From Acidobacteriota bacterium (GTDB lineage Bacteria > Acidobacteriota > Vicinamibacteria > Vicinamibacterales > CAVVIG01), in assembly GCA_016195265.1 (NCBI GenBank), contig JACPZW010000002.1, forward strand, positions 19,365 through 83,364: a stretch of 64,000 nt of DNA, written 5' to 3'. The translations under genes and the position numbers were made by a program. The number at the start of each line of letters is the position of its first letter. Position 1 is the stretch's first letter. Positions 16,120 to 24,448 of this stretch are shown here, in pieces. Below the pieces are notes generated by a model. That model searched no databases. It was not told where the DNA came from and worked only from the letters and a program-made list of their open reading frames with translations.

Positions 16120-16701
16120 CTATTGGTTTCCTCGCCCAGCGCGACCACGAGCCGCGTTCTGTCGCTCGGTCGAAGGAGGTACGATGCCTTTCAACCGCAG
16201 GTAAACCGTGCCGATGCCGTACATCTCGCTGTTGTGCGCAAGGAGGCCGTATAGAGCCATCGCCCGAGTGATTTCATTCGGGCCTTGGCGGATGAACACC
16301 ACGGCGTTCTCATCAGTCGTCGACGAGAACACGTCATCGCAGAAGGCGAACGAGTCCGCCAGAACCTTCACGAACTCGGCCTTCGTCTTGAATTCCTGTT
16401 CGAGGCTCCTGCCCTGGGCCGGATCTGGGACGCCCTTCACCGCAGCGCAGGTGCCGAACAGCCCAGCTGCAACGTGAGCGACAACTTGACCGAAAGTGCG
16501 AACTTCCGGCATGGACCCGGGCTTGAATCCGAAGTCAGCGTCGGGCATCTTTTCGGCCTCGGCAGTCAGATTCGCTTTGCTGCCGACATAGCTGAGCTGT
16601 AGGCCCAGGGCCAAGCCGACTGTCCGACCAGCGGCCGGCTGCCCGCCAGCGACTGAAGCCAGCAATAGGACGCTGAACACGAACCACGTCACGTCTTTCA
16701 T
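16120..16701 (-). CDS. Secreted DinB-superfamily protein
   Basis: A 193-residue protein: signal peptide MKDVTWFVFSVLLLASVAGG, then a four-helix bundle of the DinB/YfiT type. The metal-site histidines are likely those in FGQVVAHVAAGLFG (residues ~75-88) and LLAHNSEMYGIGTVYLRLKG (~150-170). Members are often thiol transferases or of unknown function; exported forms are common in Acidobacteriota. The ATG at 16701 has AAGGAGA at good distance; a longer frame from 16743 is less likely. It probably shares a cassette with the antitoxin-like gene 75 bp downstream. Confidence 0.8.
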   Translation of the reverse strand: MKDVTWFVFSVLLLASVAGGQPAAGRTVGLALGLQLSYVGSKANLTAEAEKMPDADFGFKPGSMPEVRTFGQVVAHVAAGLFGTCAAVKGVPDPAQGRSLEQEFKTKAEFVKVLADSFAFCDDVFSSTTDENAVVFIRQGPNEITRAMALYGLLAHNSEMYGIGTVYLRLKGIVPPSTERQNAARGRAGRGNQ

Positions 16702-16766
16702 AGGTCTTCTCCTTGACCTGAAGAAGGACCCCGACTTCGCCAATTAGTTCCCGTCATTCGTTCAGC

Positions 16767-16841
16767 GGTCAACGTTACGCATCACCAGCGGCGCGCTGTC
16801 CGATTACGGCGGCGCGCCGTCTGGTGCATGCGAAGTTAGGC
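16767..16841 (-). other. attC-like recombination site 2
   Basis: GTTAGGC at 16835-16841 forms one core end and GGTCAACGTTACGC at 16767-16780 the other. Between them GCATCACCAGCGGCGCGC pairs with GCGCGCCGTCTGGTGCATGC with small bulges. Length (~75 bp) and asymmetry fit an integron attC. It follows the stop of the XRE antitoxin gene. Confidence 0.6.
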
Positions 16842-17141
16842 CGCACCGCGTGTGCCGTGAAGCGCATCCGCCACGGCTTCAGGATTTTTGGCCGCCACTC
16901 GGAGCAACGCGAGTGCCGGCCCATCCGGCGTTCGGCGTCCCTGCTCCCAGTTGCGCAACGTGGCTACACTGACGCCGATCATGAGCGCAAACTCGCTCTG
17001 GGACGCCCCGAGCTTCGCTCGCACGGCCTGAACGTCCGTAGGGCGAAACACCGTCGTACGGCCCGCCTTCATGCGGTGACGCCGAATGCGACCGGCCTGC
17101 CGAACACTGGCAACGAGCTCCCGAAATGCCGCTGGCTTCAC
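16836..17141 (-). CDS. XRE-family antitoxin (HigA/NadS type)
   Basis: A 101-residue DNA-binding protein. Residues ~38-92 form a helix-turn-helix (DVQAVRAKLGASQSEFALMI, then VSVATLRNWEQGRRTPDGPA). It would neutralise the RelE-like toxin encoded just upstream and repress their promoter. The GTG start overlaps the toxin stop by 4 bp (GTGA). Toxin-first order is that of HigBA-like systems. The last residues run into the attC-like site. Confidence 0.88.
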   Translation of the reverse strand: MKPAAFRELVASVRQAGRIRRHRMKAGRTTVFRPTDVQAVRAKLGASQSEFALMIGVSVATLRNWEQGRRTPDGPALALLRVAAKNPEAVADALHGTRGAA

Positions 17142-17455
17142 TTGAACTCCTCCCGGACGAGTTGCCCCAGCACCCGCGCCTGCGCAGGCGTCAGGTCGCC
17201 CTGCTCGTTCTTCGCATACGCGTACAGCATGTAAAACGCGCGTTCCTTGGGCGCCCAGTAGTAGATAACCCGAAGACCGCCGCGTTTACCGCCACCCGCC
17301 TTGGCCCACCGTACCTTGCGAAGGCCACTCGCGCCACGAACGATCGGTCCCTGCTCAGGCCGTAACATGAGTGCGACTTGCAGGCTCCGGTACTCATCAT
17401 CGTCCAGAAACCGCGTAATCACGTTCGTGAAGATCGGCGTCTCGACGAAGCGCAT
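17138..17455 (-). CDS. RelE/HigB-type toxin
   Basis: A 105-residue protein with the RelE-fold pattern RFLDDDEYRSLQVALMLRPE, then GLRKVRWAKAGGGKRGGLRVIYYW and a C-terminal helix. Members cut mRNA at the ribosome. ATG 17455 is chosen; TTG 17461 is in frame. A TATAGT box ends five bases before the ATG, so the transcript has almost no leader. It is coupled to the XRE antitoxin and lies just downstream of an isolated GTTAGGC core site. Confidence 0.88.
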   Translation of the reverse strand: MRFVETPIFTNVITRFLDDDEYRSLQVALMLRPEQGPIVRGASGLRKVRWAKAGGGKRGGLRVIYYWAPKERAFYMLYAYAKNEQGDLTPAQARVLGQLVREEFK

Positions 17456-17516
17456 GAGCAACTATACGCCATTGGCGCATCGTGGCCAATTGAATTGTAT
17501 GGTTGGTATTCTTGCG

Positions 17517-17523
17517 GCCTAAC
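17517..17523 (-). other. Isolated integron-type core site GTTAGGC
   Basis: GTTAGGC on the minus strand, preceded by TGAA, matches the core at the two attC-like sites and marks the upstream limit of the toxin-antitoxin cassette. No paired arm is clear, so it may be an attI-like end or a decayed attC. Confidence 0.35.
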
Positions 17524-17760
17524 TTCATATCGGTGGATGGCGCCAATTGCTGGTCAGGCCGGTGCGCCTCTCCTCGCGCTCTCGGACTACCCGCCGCGCG
17601 CGGGCAGCATTGCCGCCACTCCCTCCGTCGGTGGACAAGTCGTTCTACCGGCGCGATTCGCCTGACTCAACGCGTCCAGACCCGGGCATTGGCGCCGGTG
17701 CCAATCGCCCGAAAAGCCCAGGATCGGCGGAAGGGGCCATTCCGAGTCCGCTCCCCCAAC
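17524..17760. other. Intergenic region with no recognised gene
   Basis: Between the toxin cassette and the YbhB-like gene. Short open frames here lack codon structure; nothing further seen. Confidence 0.5.
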
Positions 17761-17761
17761 G

Positions 17762-18412
17762 CTACCGGTGAAAGCGCGCGACGAGCACGGCCTTGCCGAG
17801 GACGTGGCCGTCCATCGCGTTTACGACGGCCGTGCGCGTGGCCGCCGCTTCCTGCGGCGTGCCCTGCGGCACGTCGAGCTTCGTGTCCAGCGCGTACAGC
17901 TCGAACGTGTAGTGATGGTATGGACCCGCCGGCGCGCCGGGGCCCATGTAGCTGTTCGAGCGGAGGCTCACCTGCCGCGTCCCGTCCGGCAGTTCGCCAG
18001 CGGCCACGCCTTCGGCGAACCCGGTGGACGTCCCGGGAATATTCCAGACGAGCCAGTGCGTGATGTCCATCTTCGATCCCTTCGCGAGCACGGGTTCGGG
18101 ATCGTGCATGAGGAGGACGAAGCTCTGCGTGCCGGGCGGCACCTGCGACCATTTAAGCTCGGGCGACGGCGCCGTCGCGCCCGCCGCCTGCGTGAACTTG
18201 TCGGGGATGACGCCGCCATCCTCCCACGCCGGGGACGTCATGATCAGCGGCGGAACCGCCGGTCCGCGTCCGCCGCCGCGCTGCCCTCCCGCGGGCGCGC
18301 CGCCAGCGGGCGGCTGAGCGCCTGCGGTCGCGACACCCATCACCGTCATCGTGCAGACGGCCGCCAGCGCCAGAACTCCCGTCATCGATATCGATCGCAT
18401 CACCTGTCGCAT
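17762..18412 (-). CDS. Secreted YbhB/YbcL-family (PEBP-like) protein
   Basis: A 216-residue exported protein of the phosphatidylethanolamine-binding/Raf-kinase-inhibitor-like family. After a signal peptide (residues 1-33) and a Gly/Pro-rich spacer, it shows GGVIPDKFTQAAGATAPSPELKW, SFVLLMHDPEP and the ITHWLVWNIPG strand, followed by GPGAPAGPYHHYTFELYALD. The DPD/GxHR-type pocket is recognisable (HDPEP, GPYHHY). Ligand unknown. An M at residue 5 is a possible alternative start. Confidence 0.9.
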   Translation of the reverse strand: MRQVMRSISMTGVLALAAVCTMTVMGVATAGAQPPAGGAPAGGQRGGGRGPAVPPLIMTSPAWEDGGVIPDKFTQAAGATAPSPELKWSQVPPGTQSFVLLMHDPEPVLAKGSKMDITHWLVWNIPGTSTGFAEGVAAGELPDGTRQVSLRSNSYMGPGAPAGPYHHYTFELYALDTKLDVPQGTPQEAAATRTAVVNAMDGHVLGKAVLVARFHR

Positions 18413-18446
18413 GTGCTGTCTCCTCGCGCGCGTCGCGCGCCGTTGA

Positions 18447-18476
18447 CGTCAGGGCGGAGCAAGCTCCGCCCTGACG
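18447..18476. repeat. Perfect 14-bp palindrome at a gene 3' end
   Basis: CGTCAGGGCGGAGC, two bases, then its exact complement. It lies between the stop of the lipoprotein gene (18504) and the next start; no T-run follows, so it may be a REP-like unit rather than a terminator. Confidence 0.7.
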
Positions 18477-18503
18477 GTTGTCCTATTGCTGCTTGCTGGC
18501 GTC

Positions 18504-18992
18504 CTACGGTTGCCGCGTCATCGGCAGATTGCCATTCAGAAACGGTCCCTCGCACGAATCCGCTCCGGTGTAGACGGCGGTCAGCTGATTCACGCCATTC
18601 CCAGGCACGGACGCCGAGCCGGACAGCGTCGTCGTGCATGCCGGCGTCGGGTCGCCGTCCGCGCCCGCCGCGAAATGCATCGTCAGCGTCATCGTCGTCC
18701 CGTCGATCGATCCCGAGAAGGTCCCGCTCTTGTTGCGGTGACACGAGCTGCACGATCCGTCGTTCGGATCGACCGCCTGCGTCTTCACCGTCCCGGACAC
18801 CGCGGCGCCGGTCTGCGTCAACGACCACGTCACGACCGTGGCGCCCTGGGAATCGATACCTGTACCTCGCCACAGCCCGGACACGCTTCCTGCGCCGATC
18901 GGCCCGCTCGGCATCGTGACGGACGTGCCGCACGCAATCGGTACGGCAGCGACGAAAGCAGCGGCGGCCGGCGTCAGATTGCGGAATCGCAT
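18504..18992 (-). CDS. Putative lipoprotein with CSSCH motif
   Basis: A 162-residue protein. ATG 18992 starts MRFRNLTPAAAAFVAAVPIACG, a lipoprotein signal with lipobox-like PIAC. The mature part is rich in Ser/Thr/Gly with alternating beta pattern (SGLWRGTGIDSQG, GTFSGSIDGTTMTLTM). A CSSCH motif near residue 84 fits the heme c consensus, but it lies in a loop of an all-beta domain with a second cysteine pair possible, so heme binding is doubtful. No family recognised. Confidence 0.7.
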   Translation of the reverse strand: MRFRNLTPAAAAFVAAVPIACGTSVTMPSGPIGAGSVSGLWRGTGIDSQGATVVTWSLTQTGAAVSGTVKTQAVDPNDGSCSSCHRNKSGTFSGSIDGTTMTLTMHFAAGADGDPTPACTTTLSGSASVPGNGVNQLTAVYTGADSCEGPFLNGNLPMTRQP

Positions 18993-19042
18993 TGGTCCTC
19001 CTGCGCAGCGAATTATACGGCCACAGCTGGCGCCGAGGCGGG

Positions 19043-21256
19043 CTAGTGGATCGGGGTGAAGGGCGCCTGCAGGTACACGAAGGTGACGCCGCTGCCGAGG
19101 TAGTTGTCGAACTGATCCAGCACGGTCGCGGTCCGCAGCCACTCCGGGCCCGTCTCGCGCAGGCGGTCCTCGATCAGCGTCGAGAGGTGCTCGAACCCTG
19201 CCTCAACGGCGCGCGTGCGGATCGCGTCCAGCAGATGGTTTTCCAGCTCGGCGCCATTCTGCACCGTGGGCAGGATCGCCATCGCCTGCAGGTAGAAGGT
19301 GTTGTTCTCGCCGAACCGCGGATCGGACGCGACGCCTTCCTCGTCGTGATTCTCGAGCGCGCTGCCCAGCGCGTATCCTACGAAGCGCCCCGACACGCGA
19401 TCGCGCAGACCGACGCCGATCGCGCGCGGGTTCGCGACCGTCGTCTCGAGCGCTTCGAGCGAGTACTGCAGCAGCGGCCGGTGGCCGGACGCGGCGCCGT
19501 CGGGCGGCACGGCGCCGTAGCGTTCCTGCTCGACCGCGAGGATCTGGTGCTTCACGCCGTCGAAGGCGGCCGGCGTCAGCGCGACGTCCTCGAGCGTGTC
19601 GAGCGGGAACGCCAGCGTGCCCACGCGGAGTCGCGGCGTCGGCATCGTCTCGGGCACCACACGCCCGCGCACGAGATCCTCGATCGCGAGCCCCAGGATC
19701 GCCAGCGCTTCGTCGATCGCCGGCGGCTCCATGTCGTAGCGCGGATAGAACCGGACGCTGCGCTCGCCGGCCGGCAGGAGGACGAGGCCCCGGCGGAACG
19801 CGCGATCGAGCAGTGCGTCGGACCAGTCGGCGCGGACGACGTCGAACGCGAGCATGACGCCGTAGCCGCGGACGTTCTTGATGATTTCGCGATGGGCGCG
19901 CGCGAGCGCGTCGAGCCCGGCCTTCGCTCGCTCGCCGGTCCGCCGCACCTGGTCCAGATCGAGCGCGTCGAGCCGGGCCAGCACGCGGACCATGCCGACC
20001 GAGTCCCCCTCCCACGTGGTGTTGAACTTCTTCTCTTCCTGAAAGAACGTCGCCAGCTCTTCGCTGACGAACAAGACGCCGTTCTGCGCTTTCTTGGCCC
20101 AGGTGACGAGATCGGGCGGGCACGGCAGGTCGAACCATTCGTGCGCCCAGAGCCGCGCGGTGATGCCCCAGCCCGTCTGGACCTCGTCGAAAATGAGGGG
20201 GACGTCGTAGATGCGGGTCAGCAGCCGCAGCTTGCGCATGAAGCGCGCGCTCGCGGGCCGCACGCCGCCCTCGCCCTGAATCGGCTCGACGAGCACGGCG
20301 GCGACACGCTGCGACCGACGGACGACGTCGGCCGTCAGCTTCGCGCGCTGTTCCTGGACGAACGCGCGCACGGCGCCGGCGTCGAGCGCGGGCCGGGCGA
20401 GACATCCGTCGATCGCCTCGATCTCGCGGACGAACGCGTCGCGGCTCTTCTCCGCTTTCGGCATCCGGCCGGAGACGAGCAGATCCCAGATCTGCTTGAG
20501 GCTGCGCTCCTCGCGGCGGAGCGTGTCCTTCGGCTTGCCCGGCTCGTCCACGGGAAACAGGACGCTCGGCCAGTCGAACGTCGGGAAGCCGAGCCGCGCC
20601 TTCTTCCGATGCGTGACGGCCAGGCTGCCGAGGGTCCGGCCGTGGAACGCACCCTCGAACGAAATGATGAATCCACCGTCACTGTCACCCGTCGTCTTGA
20701 CGCGGTTCAGCAGCACCGCCTTGATCGCGTTCTCCACCGATTCGGCGCCCGTGTTGACGACGAAGTGGCGCGGCGTGCCCGCGGGCGCGATGCGATCGAG
20801 CGCGGCCTTGAAGCGCAGCGAGAGCGTCGTCTGGTATTCAGAATGCGCGTAGCGCGCGGCCACCGACGGCAGCGCGTCGAGGATCGCGGAGACCACCGCC
20901 GGGTCGTTCTCGCCGAACGCGTGCGTCGCGATTTGCGCGCCGAGATCCAGGAACCGGTACGGCTCGCCGGCGGCGTCGCGATCGATGACGGCGAGGTACG
21001 GGCCGACCGACTCGGCGGGATCGAACGCCAGCGGCAGCGAATAGAACAGACCGCGCGACGCGGCCGCCAGCGCCGCGTGCGACGCGGGCAGCTGCTGCGC
21101 GACCAGCTCCTCGAGCGGGCGCTCGCTGTCGTGAAACGCGTCTGGCACGTGCGTGCGGACGTCGCCCGAGCGGTACAGCCGGTTCAGCTGCGCGATGCGC
21201 GCGAGCGTCGCCGCCACGCGGGAGACCGTGCCGTCGAACGCGTCCGCGGTTTCCAC
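19043..21256 (-). CDS. Class III aminotransferase with C-terminal acetyltransferase-like extension
   Basis: A 737-residue cytoplasmic protein. Residues ~90-520 are a PLP-dependent class III (omega-) aminotransferase with VNTGAESVENAIKAV, FEGAFHGRTLGSLAVTH, EPIQGEGGVRPA, LIFDEVQTGWGIT and the lysine region TWAKKAQNG; order and spacing recall L-lysine 6-transaminase. The remaining ~210 residues are not part of that family; AIGVGLRDRVSGRFVGYALG and FYLQAMAILPTVQNGAELEN resemble the strands and cofactor region of a GNAT acetyltransferase. If so, one protein could transaminate and acetylate related substrates. GTG start at 21256. It is the last gene before a 50-bp gap in a minus-strand run. Confidence 0.8.
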   Translation of the reverse strand: METADAFDGTVSRVAATLARIAQLNRLYRSGDVRTHVPDAFHDSERPLEELVAQQLPASHAALAAASRGLFYSLPLAFDPAESVGPYLAVIDRDAAGEPYRFLDLGAQIATHAFGENDPAVVSAILDALPSVAARYAHSEYQTTLSLRFKAALDRIAPAGTPRHFVVNTGAESVENAIKAVLLNRVKTTGDSDGGFIISFEGAFHGRTLGSLAVTHRKKARLGFPTFDWPSVLFPVDEPGKPKDTLRREERSLKQIWDLLVSGRMPKAEKSRDAFVREIEAIDGCLARPALDAGAVRAFVQEQRAKLTADVVRRSQRVAAVLVEPIQGEGGVRPASARFMRKLRLLTRIYDVPLIFDEVQTGWGITARLWAHEWFDLPCPPDLVTWAKKAQNGVLFVSEELATFFQEEKKFNTTWEGDSVGMVRVLARLDALDLDQVRRTGERAKAGLDALARAHREIIKNVRGYGVMLAFDVVRADWSDALLDRAFRRGLVLLPAGERSVRFYPRYDMEPPAIDEALAILGLAIEDLVRGRVVPETMPTPRLRVGTLAFPLDTLEDVALTPAAFDGVKHQILAVEQERYGAVPPDGAASGHRPLLQYSLEALETTVANPRAIGVGLRDRVSGRFVGYALGSALENHDEEGVASDPRFGENNTFYLQAMAILPTVQNGAELENHLLDAIRTRAVEAGFEHLSTLIEDRLRETGPEWLRTATVLDQFDNYLGSGVTFVYLQAPFTPIH

Positions 21257-21278
21257 CGGTCAGTCTCCCCGAACGGGA

Positions 21279-21653
21279 TCAGCGCTTCTCGGGGTGCAGG
21301 TCGTGGCAGGTATTGCAGGTCGTATTCAGTTTGGCGAACGCGTCGTTGGCCTGGTCGAGCTTTCCGCCTTTCGCCTGAGCCGCCACGTCCTTCGCGTGCG
21401 CGCGCGCGGTCTGCGCGAGCTTGACGATGTCGGCGGCCTTCTTCGCGGCCCAGAAGCCCTCGGTCTTTTCCATCAGCGCGTCGATCTTCAGCGCGGCCTC
21501 GGCGATCTTCGCGCCGTCCTTCTTGCCCATCGCTTCCCTGATATCTTCCTGCAGGTCGGTGGCGTCGTTCATCCACCCCTTCTCCGCTTCGACATCGGGC
21601 GCCTGTGCCGCCATCGTCATCGAGAGAAACAGGATCGCGAACGCGACTCTCAT
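21279..21653 (-). CDS. Exported cytochrome c'-like protein
   Basis: A 124-residue protein with a short signal peptide (MRVAFAILFLSMTMAAQA) and an alpha-helical bundle ending in the single heme site CNTCH at residues ~115-119, close to the C-terminus as in cytochromes c'. Likely a small periplasmic electron carrier or gas-binding protein. It is 9 bp downstream of the PEGA gene and 22 bp upstream of the aminotransferase. Confidence 0.88.
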   Translation of the reverse strand: MRVAFAILFLSMTMAAQAPDVEAEKGWMNDATDLQEDIREAMGKKDGAKIAEAALKIDALMEKTEGFWAAKKAADIVKLAQTARAHAKDVAAQAKGGKLDQANDAFAKLNTTCNTCHDLHPEKR

Positions 21654-21662
21654 GGCACTCCT

Positions 21663-22454
21663 CTACTTTGCGCCGGCGGGCGGATCGCCTTGCTTCAGCC
21701 GCGCGCGCGCCTTGTCGACGTCGCGGTGGAACACGAAGAGCCGATCCGCGCTGCCGTCGGGATCGGTGAAATCGTACTTCTTTCCCTTCTTCACCTGCAC
21801 CTTCAGATTCTTCTGCAGGTAGTCCACCTCGAACCCGTCGACGTCGAGGAGAGCGGCACTAAACGCATCGCCTTTGTCCGCGGTGTCGTAGCGCAAGCCC
21901 TGCGGCGTGGCGACAAGCCGTCCCTTGCACGAGCCAATGCGGTGCTTGTGGACGACGTCGATGTGGGCGTCGAGACGGACCTCTTTCAGCTTGACGAGGA
22001 TGTCGCGCGGACCCGGCGTGACGGTGATGGGATCCGAGATGCCCTCCCAGCCCTGCGCGGACACGTTCAGCTGATGTGTTCCCGGCTTGACGCTCGGCGC
22101 GTCCACCGGCGCGGTGCCGAGGAACACGCGATCGAGAAACACCTGCGCGCCCGGCACGTCGGCGTCGATGTGCAGGACGCCCGCGTCCGTCGACGGCGCT
22201 GGCGCTTCAGGCTCGGCCGGCGCGGGCGCGTTCGCCGGCTTCGGCGCCGCCCGCTTCGGCGCGCGCGGCTCCGGCGACGCCGTCGTTGGCAGCGCACCGG
22301 CCGACAGATCGCTGACGGGCGGAGGCGCGGGCGGAGCCGGCTTGGCGGCCGCGTTCCGCGCGGGCGCGGGACGCGACGGGGTCAGCAGGGAGAGGACGCC
22401 GACGGCCAGAATCACGAAGCCGCCGGGGACGGCGACGAGGACGGAGCGATTCAC
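21663..22454 (-). CDS. Membrane-anchored PEGA-domain protein
   Basis: A 263-residue protein with one N-terminal membrane helix (VLVAVPGGFVILAVGVLSLL), a ~70-residue Pro/Ala linker suited to crossing the periplasm, and a PEGA domain (GVLHIDADVPGAQVFLDRVF, KPGTHQLNVSAQGWEG). A second C-terminal domain of ~90 residues (VHKHRIGSCKGRLVATPQGL) is PH-like in appearance. PEGA domains bind surfaces or other proteins; function here is unknown. The GTG start lies 4 bp after the ankyrin gene. Confidence 0.82.
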   Translation of the reverse strand: MNRSVLVAVPGGFVILAVGVLSLLTPSRPAPARNAAAKPAPPAPPPVSDLSAGALPTTASPEPRAPKRAAPKPANAPAPAEPEAPAPSTDAGVLHIDADVPGAQVFLDRVFLGTAPVDAPSVKPGTHQLNVSAQGWEGISDPITVTPGPRDILVKLKEVRLDAHIDVVHKHRIGSCKGRLVATPQGLRYDTADKGDAFSAALLDVDGFEVDYLQKNLKVQVKKGKKYDFTDPDGSADRLFVFHRDVDKARARLKQGDPPAGAK

Positions 22455-22458
22455 GAAA

Positions 22459-24378
22459 TCAGCACGACACGCATTTGTGGCTGTTCTTCGACCCGAGCTT
22501 CTCGAGCAGCGCGATCGTCGCCGGGAACGGTGAGATGCGCTGCACCGGTCCGTTTGCCATGTCGGCCGTCGTCTGGCCGCTGCGCGCGACGGCGGTCACG
22601 TCGGCGCCCTTCAACACGAGGTACAGAATCATGTCGTTGTCGCCGCGCGCGGCCGCGTGATGGAGCGCCGTGTAGCCGTCGTTGTCGCGCGCGTTGACGT
22701 CCGCGCCGAGTTCCTCGACCAGGTACTTCACGACCGCCATCCACGCATCGGGCGCGTGGCGATGGGCGTTGCCCGCGAAGCCTTCACCGTACTCGACGCC
22801 GGCCGCGGCGTGCAGGGGCGGCGCGCCGGGGCCGCCCTGCGGCACGGGCGGCGCGTTGAACTTTGCCTGATCCTCCGCCGCCGTCGGCGCGACCGGACCA
22901 CCGGCGCCCGCTGGCGGTCCGCCGCCGCCACGACGCACCGGAATCGCCGGCGCTGTCGTCGGAATGTTCGGATCGGCGCCGTACGAAATCAGGAGCTTCA
23001 TCGCCTCGAGATCCGTGCCGTACGCCGCGCGCCAGAACGCGGTCGATCCCGACGTGTCGGCCAGCCCGCAGTTGCGATTGCCGCAGCCGCTGTAGACGAG
23101 ATACCAGGGATGCGACTTGATGCGCGCGTTCGGATCCGCGCCTTTCGCGAGCAGGGCGTGCATGACGTCGAGGTACGTCGCCTTCTGCTGCTCCATTTCC
23201 TGCGGCTGCGGGAAACGCGTGCGCGGCTGCCACGGCGCGTTGATCGCGGCCCAGAGCGGCGTCACGCCGTTGCTCGCGGCGGCGAGGTTCGGATTCGCGC
23301 CACGCTCGACGAGCAGCATCGCCATGTCGAACTGGCCGTTGACGAGCGCCATGACGAGCGGGTTCACGGCTTCGCCGGCGCTGACCTGATCGATCGGCGC
23401 GCCGCCGTCGAGCAGCGCGCGCGCGGCGTCGAGGTTGCCCTGACGCGACGCGTGCAGGAGCGCCGTCAGTCCGCCCTTGGCGGAGACCGGCGGATTGATT
23501 TCGTCCGGATCGAAATTCGGCGGGCGATCGGCCGGGTTGTCACCAGCGCCGGCGTTCGCGCCGCCGGCGTCGCCTCCCGCAGGCGCGTTCCCGCCTCGCC
23601 CGCCGCGTCCTCCTCGCCCACCCGCGGCTGCAGGGTCGGGCGGCGGAATCCTGCCGGACGCAAACAGGTCGCGCGACGCCTGGATGGCCGCCTGCACCTG
23701 GTCGGCGGTGGGCTTCTGGCCTTTCGGTACGGCTGCCTCGAGCACCTTGCGCTGTGCGGCGCTGGCCGCGCGATCGAGCGCGGTCTGGTGCGCGATATCG
23801 ATCGCGTTCGTCGTGACCTCCGGATCGGCGCCGCGCGCGACCAGCAGGCGGATCGCGCTGGCGCGATTCTCGGCCGCGGCGAACATGAGCGGCGTCTGCC
23901 CCCACTCGGACTCCTTCGCGTTCACGTCGGCGTCACCTTCCAGCAGCAGCGTGATGACGTCGGTGTTTCCGGACGAGGCGGCCAGATGCAGCGCCGTCAC
24001 GCCGCTGGGTGTCGTCTTTGCTTTGACGTCGGCGCCCGCCTTGAGGAGCGCTGCGACGGCCGGCGCGCTGCCGGCAGTGCTCGCCAGATGCAGCGGCGTG
24101 TAGTGCCCGATGCGCGTCACCGCGTCGATGTTGGCGCCGGCGTGCGCGAGCATTTCGATCATCGTGGCGTCGCCGCGCTCGGCGGCCCAGTGCAGCGCCG
24201 TCATGCCGTCGCCCTGGCCCGCGCTCGCGTCGGCGCCCTGCTTCAGCAGCGCGCGCACTGCGTCGCGATCGCCCTTCATCGCCGCGTCCGCGACCGCCGG
24301 GGACGACGGCGCCGCGTGCAGCCACGCACTGAGGCAGAGCGCCGCGAGCGCGGCCACCGTCAGAGTCTTGCGAACCAT
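22459..24378 (-). CDS. Exported ankyrin-repeat protein
   Basis: A 639-residue protein: signal peptide (MVRKTLTVAALAALCLSAWL), then about twelve ankyrin repeats of the form DGMTALHWAAERGDATMIEM and TPLHLASTAGSAPAVAALLK. A Gly/Pro-rich spacer (PAAAGGRGGRGGRGG) near residue 265 divides the repeats in two blocks. The start at 24378 has GGAG upstream. It is encoded 70 bp after the DUF1552 gene. It probably serves as a periplasmic scaffold for the secreted oxidases of the same cluster, by inference from repeated co-occurrence in these bacteria. Confidence 0.88.
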   Translation of the reverse strand: MVRKTLTVAALAALCLSAWLHAAPSSPAVADAAMKGDRDAVRALLKQGADASAGQGDGMTALHWAAERGDATMIEMLAHAGANIDAVTRIGHYTPLHLASTAGSAPAVAALLKAGADVKAKTTPSGVTALHLAASSGNTDVITLLLEGDADVNAKESEWGQTPLMFAAAENRASAIRLLVARGADPEVTTNAIDIAHQTALDRAASAAQRKVLEAAVPKGQKPTADQVQAAIQASRDLFASGRIPPPDPAAAGGRGGRGGRGGNAPAGGDAGGANAGAGDNPADRPPNFDPDEINPPVSAKGGLTALLHASRQGNLDAARALLDGGAPIDQVSAGEAVNPLVMALVNGQFDMAMLLVERGANPNLAAASNGVTPLWAAINAPWQPRTRFPQPQEMEQQKATYLDVMHALLAKGADPNARIKSHPWYLVYSGCGNRNCGLADTSGSTAFWRAAYGTDLEAMKLLISYGADPNIPTTAPAIPVRRGGGGPPAGAGGPVAPTAAEDQAKFNAPPVPQGGPGAPPLHAAAGVEYGEGFAGNAHRHAPDAWMAVVKYLVEELGADVNARDNDGYTALHHAAARGDNDMILYLVLKGADVTAVARSGQTTADMANGPVQRISPFPATIALLEKLGSKNSHKCVSC

Positions 24379-24448
24379 ACGCTGCTCCAGGAAGGCGCCA
24401 GGCGCCGAGCCACACACATCACCGACGACCAGGAAGAGCCAGCCTCGC

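Noticed and set aside
18992..21424. 810-residue plus-strand open frame
   Set aside because: Antisense to the aminotransferase; high-GC shadow with no domain.
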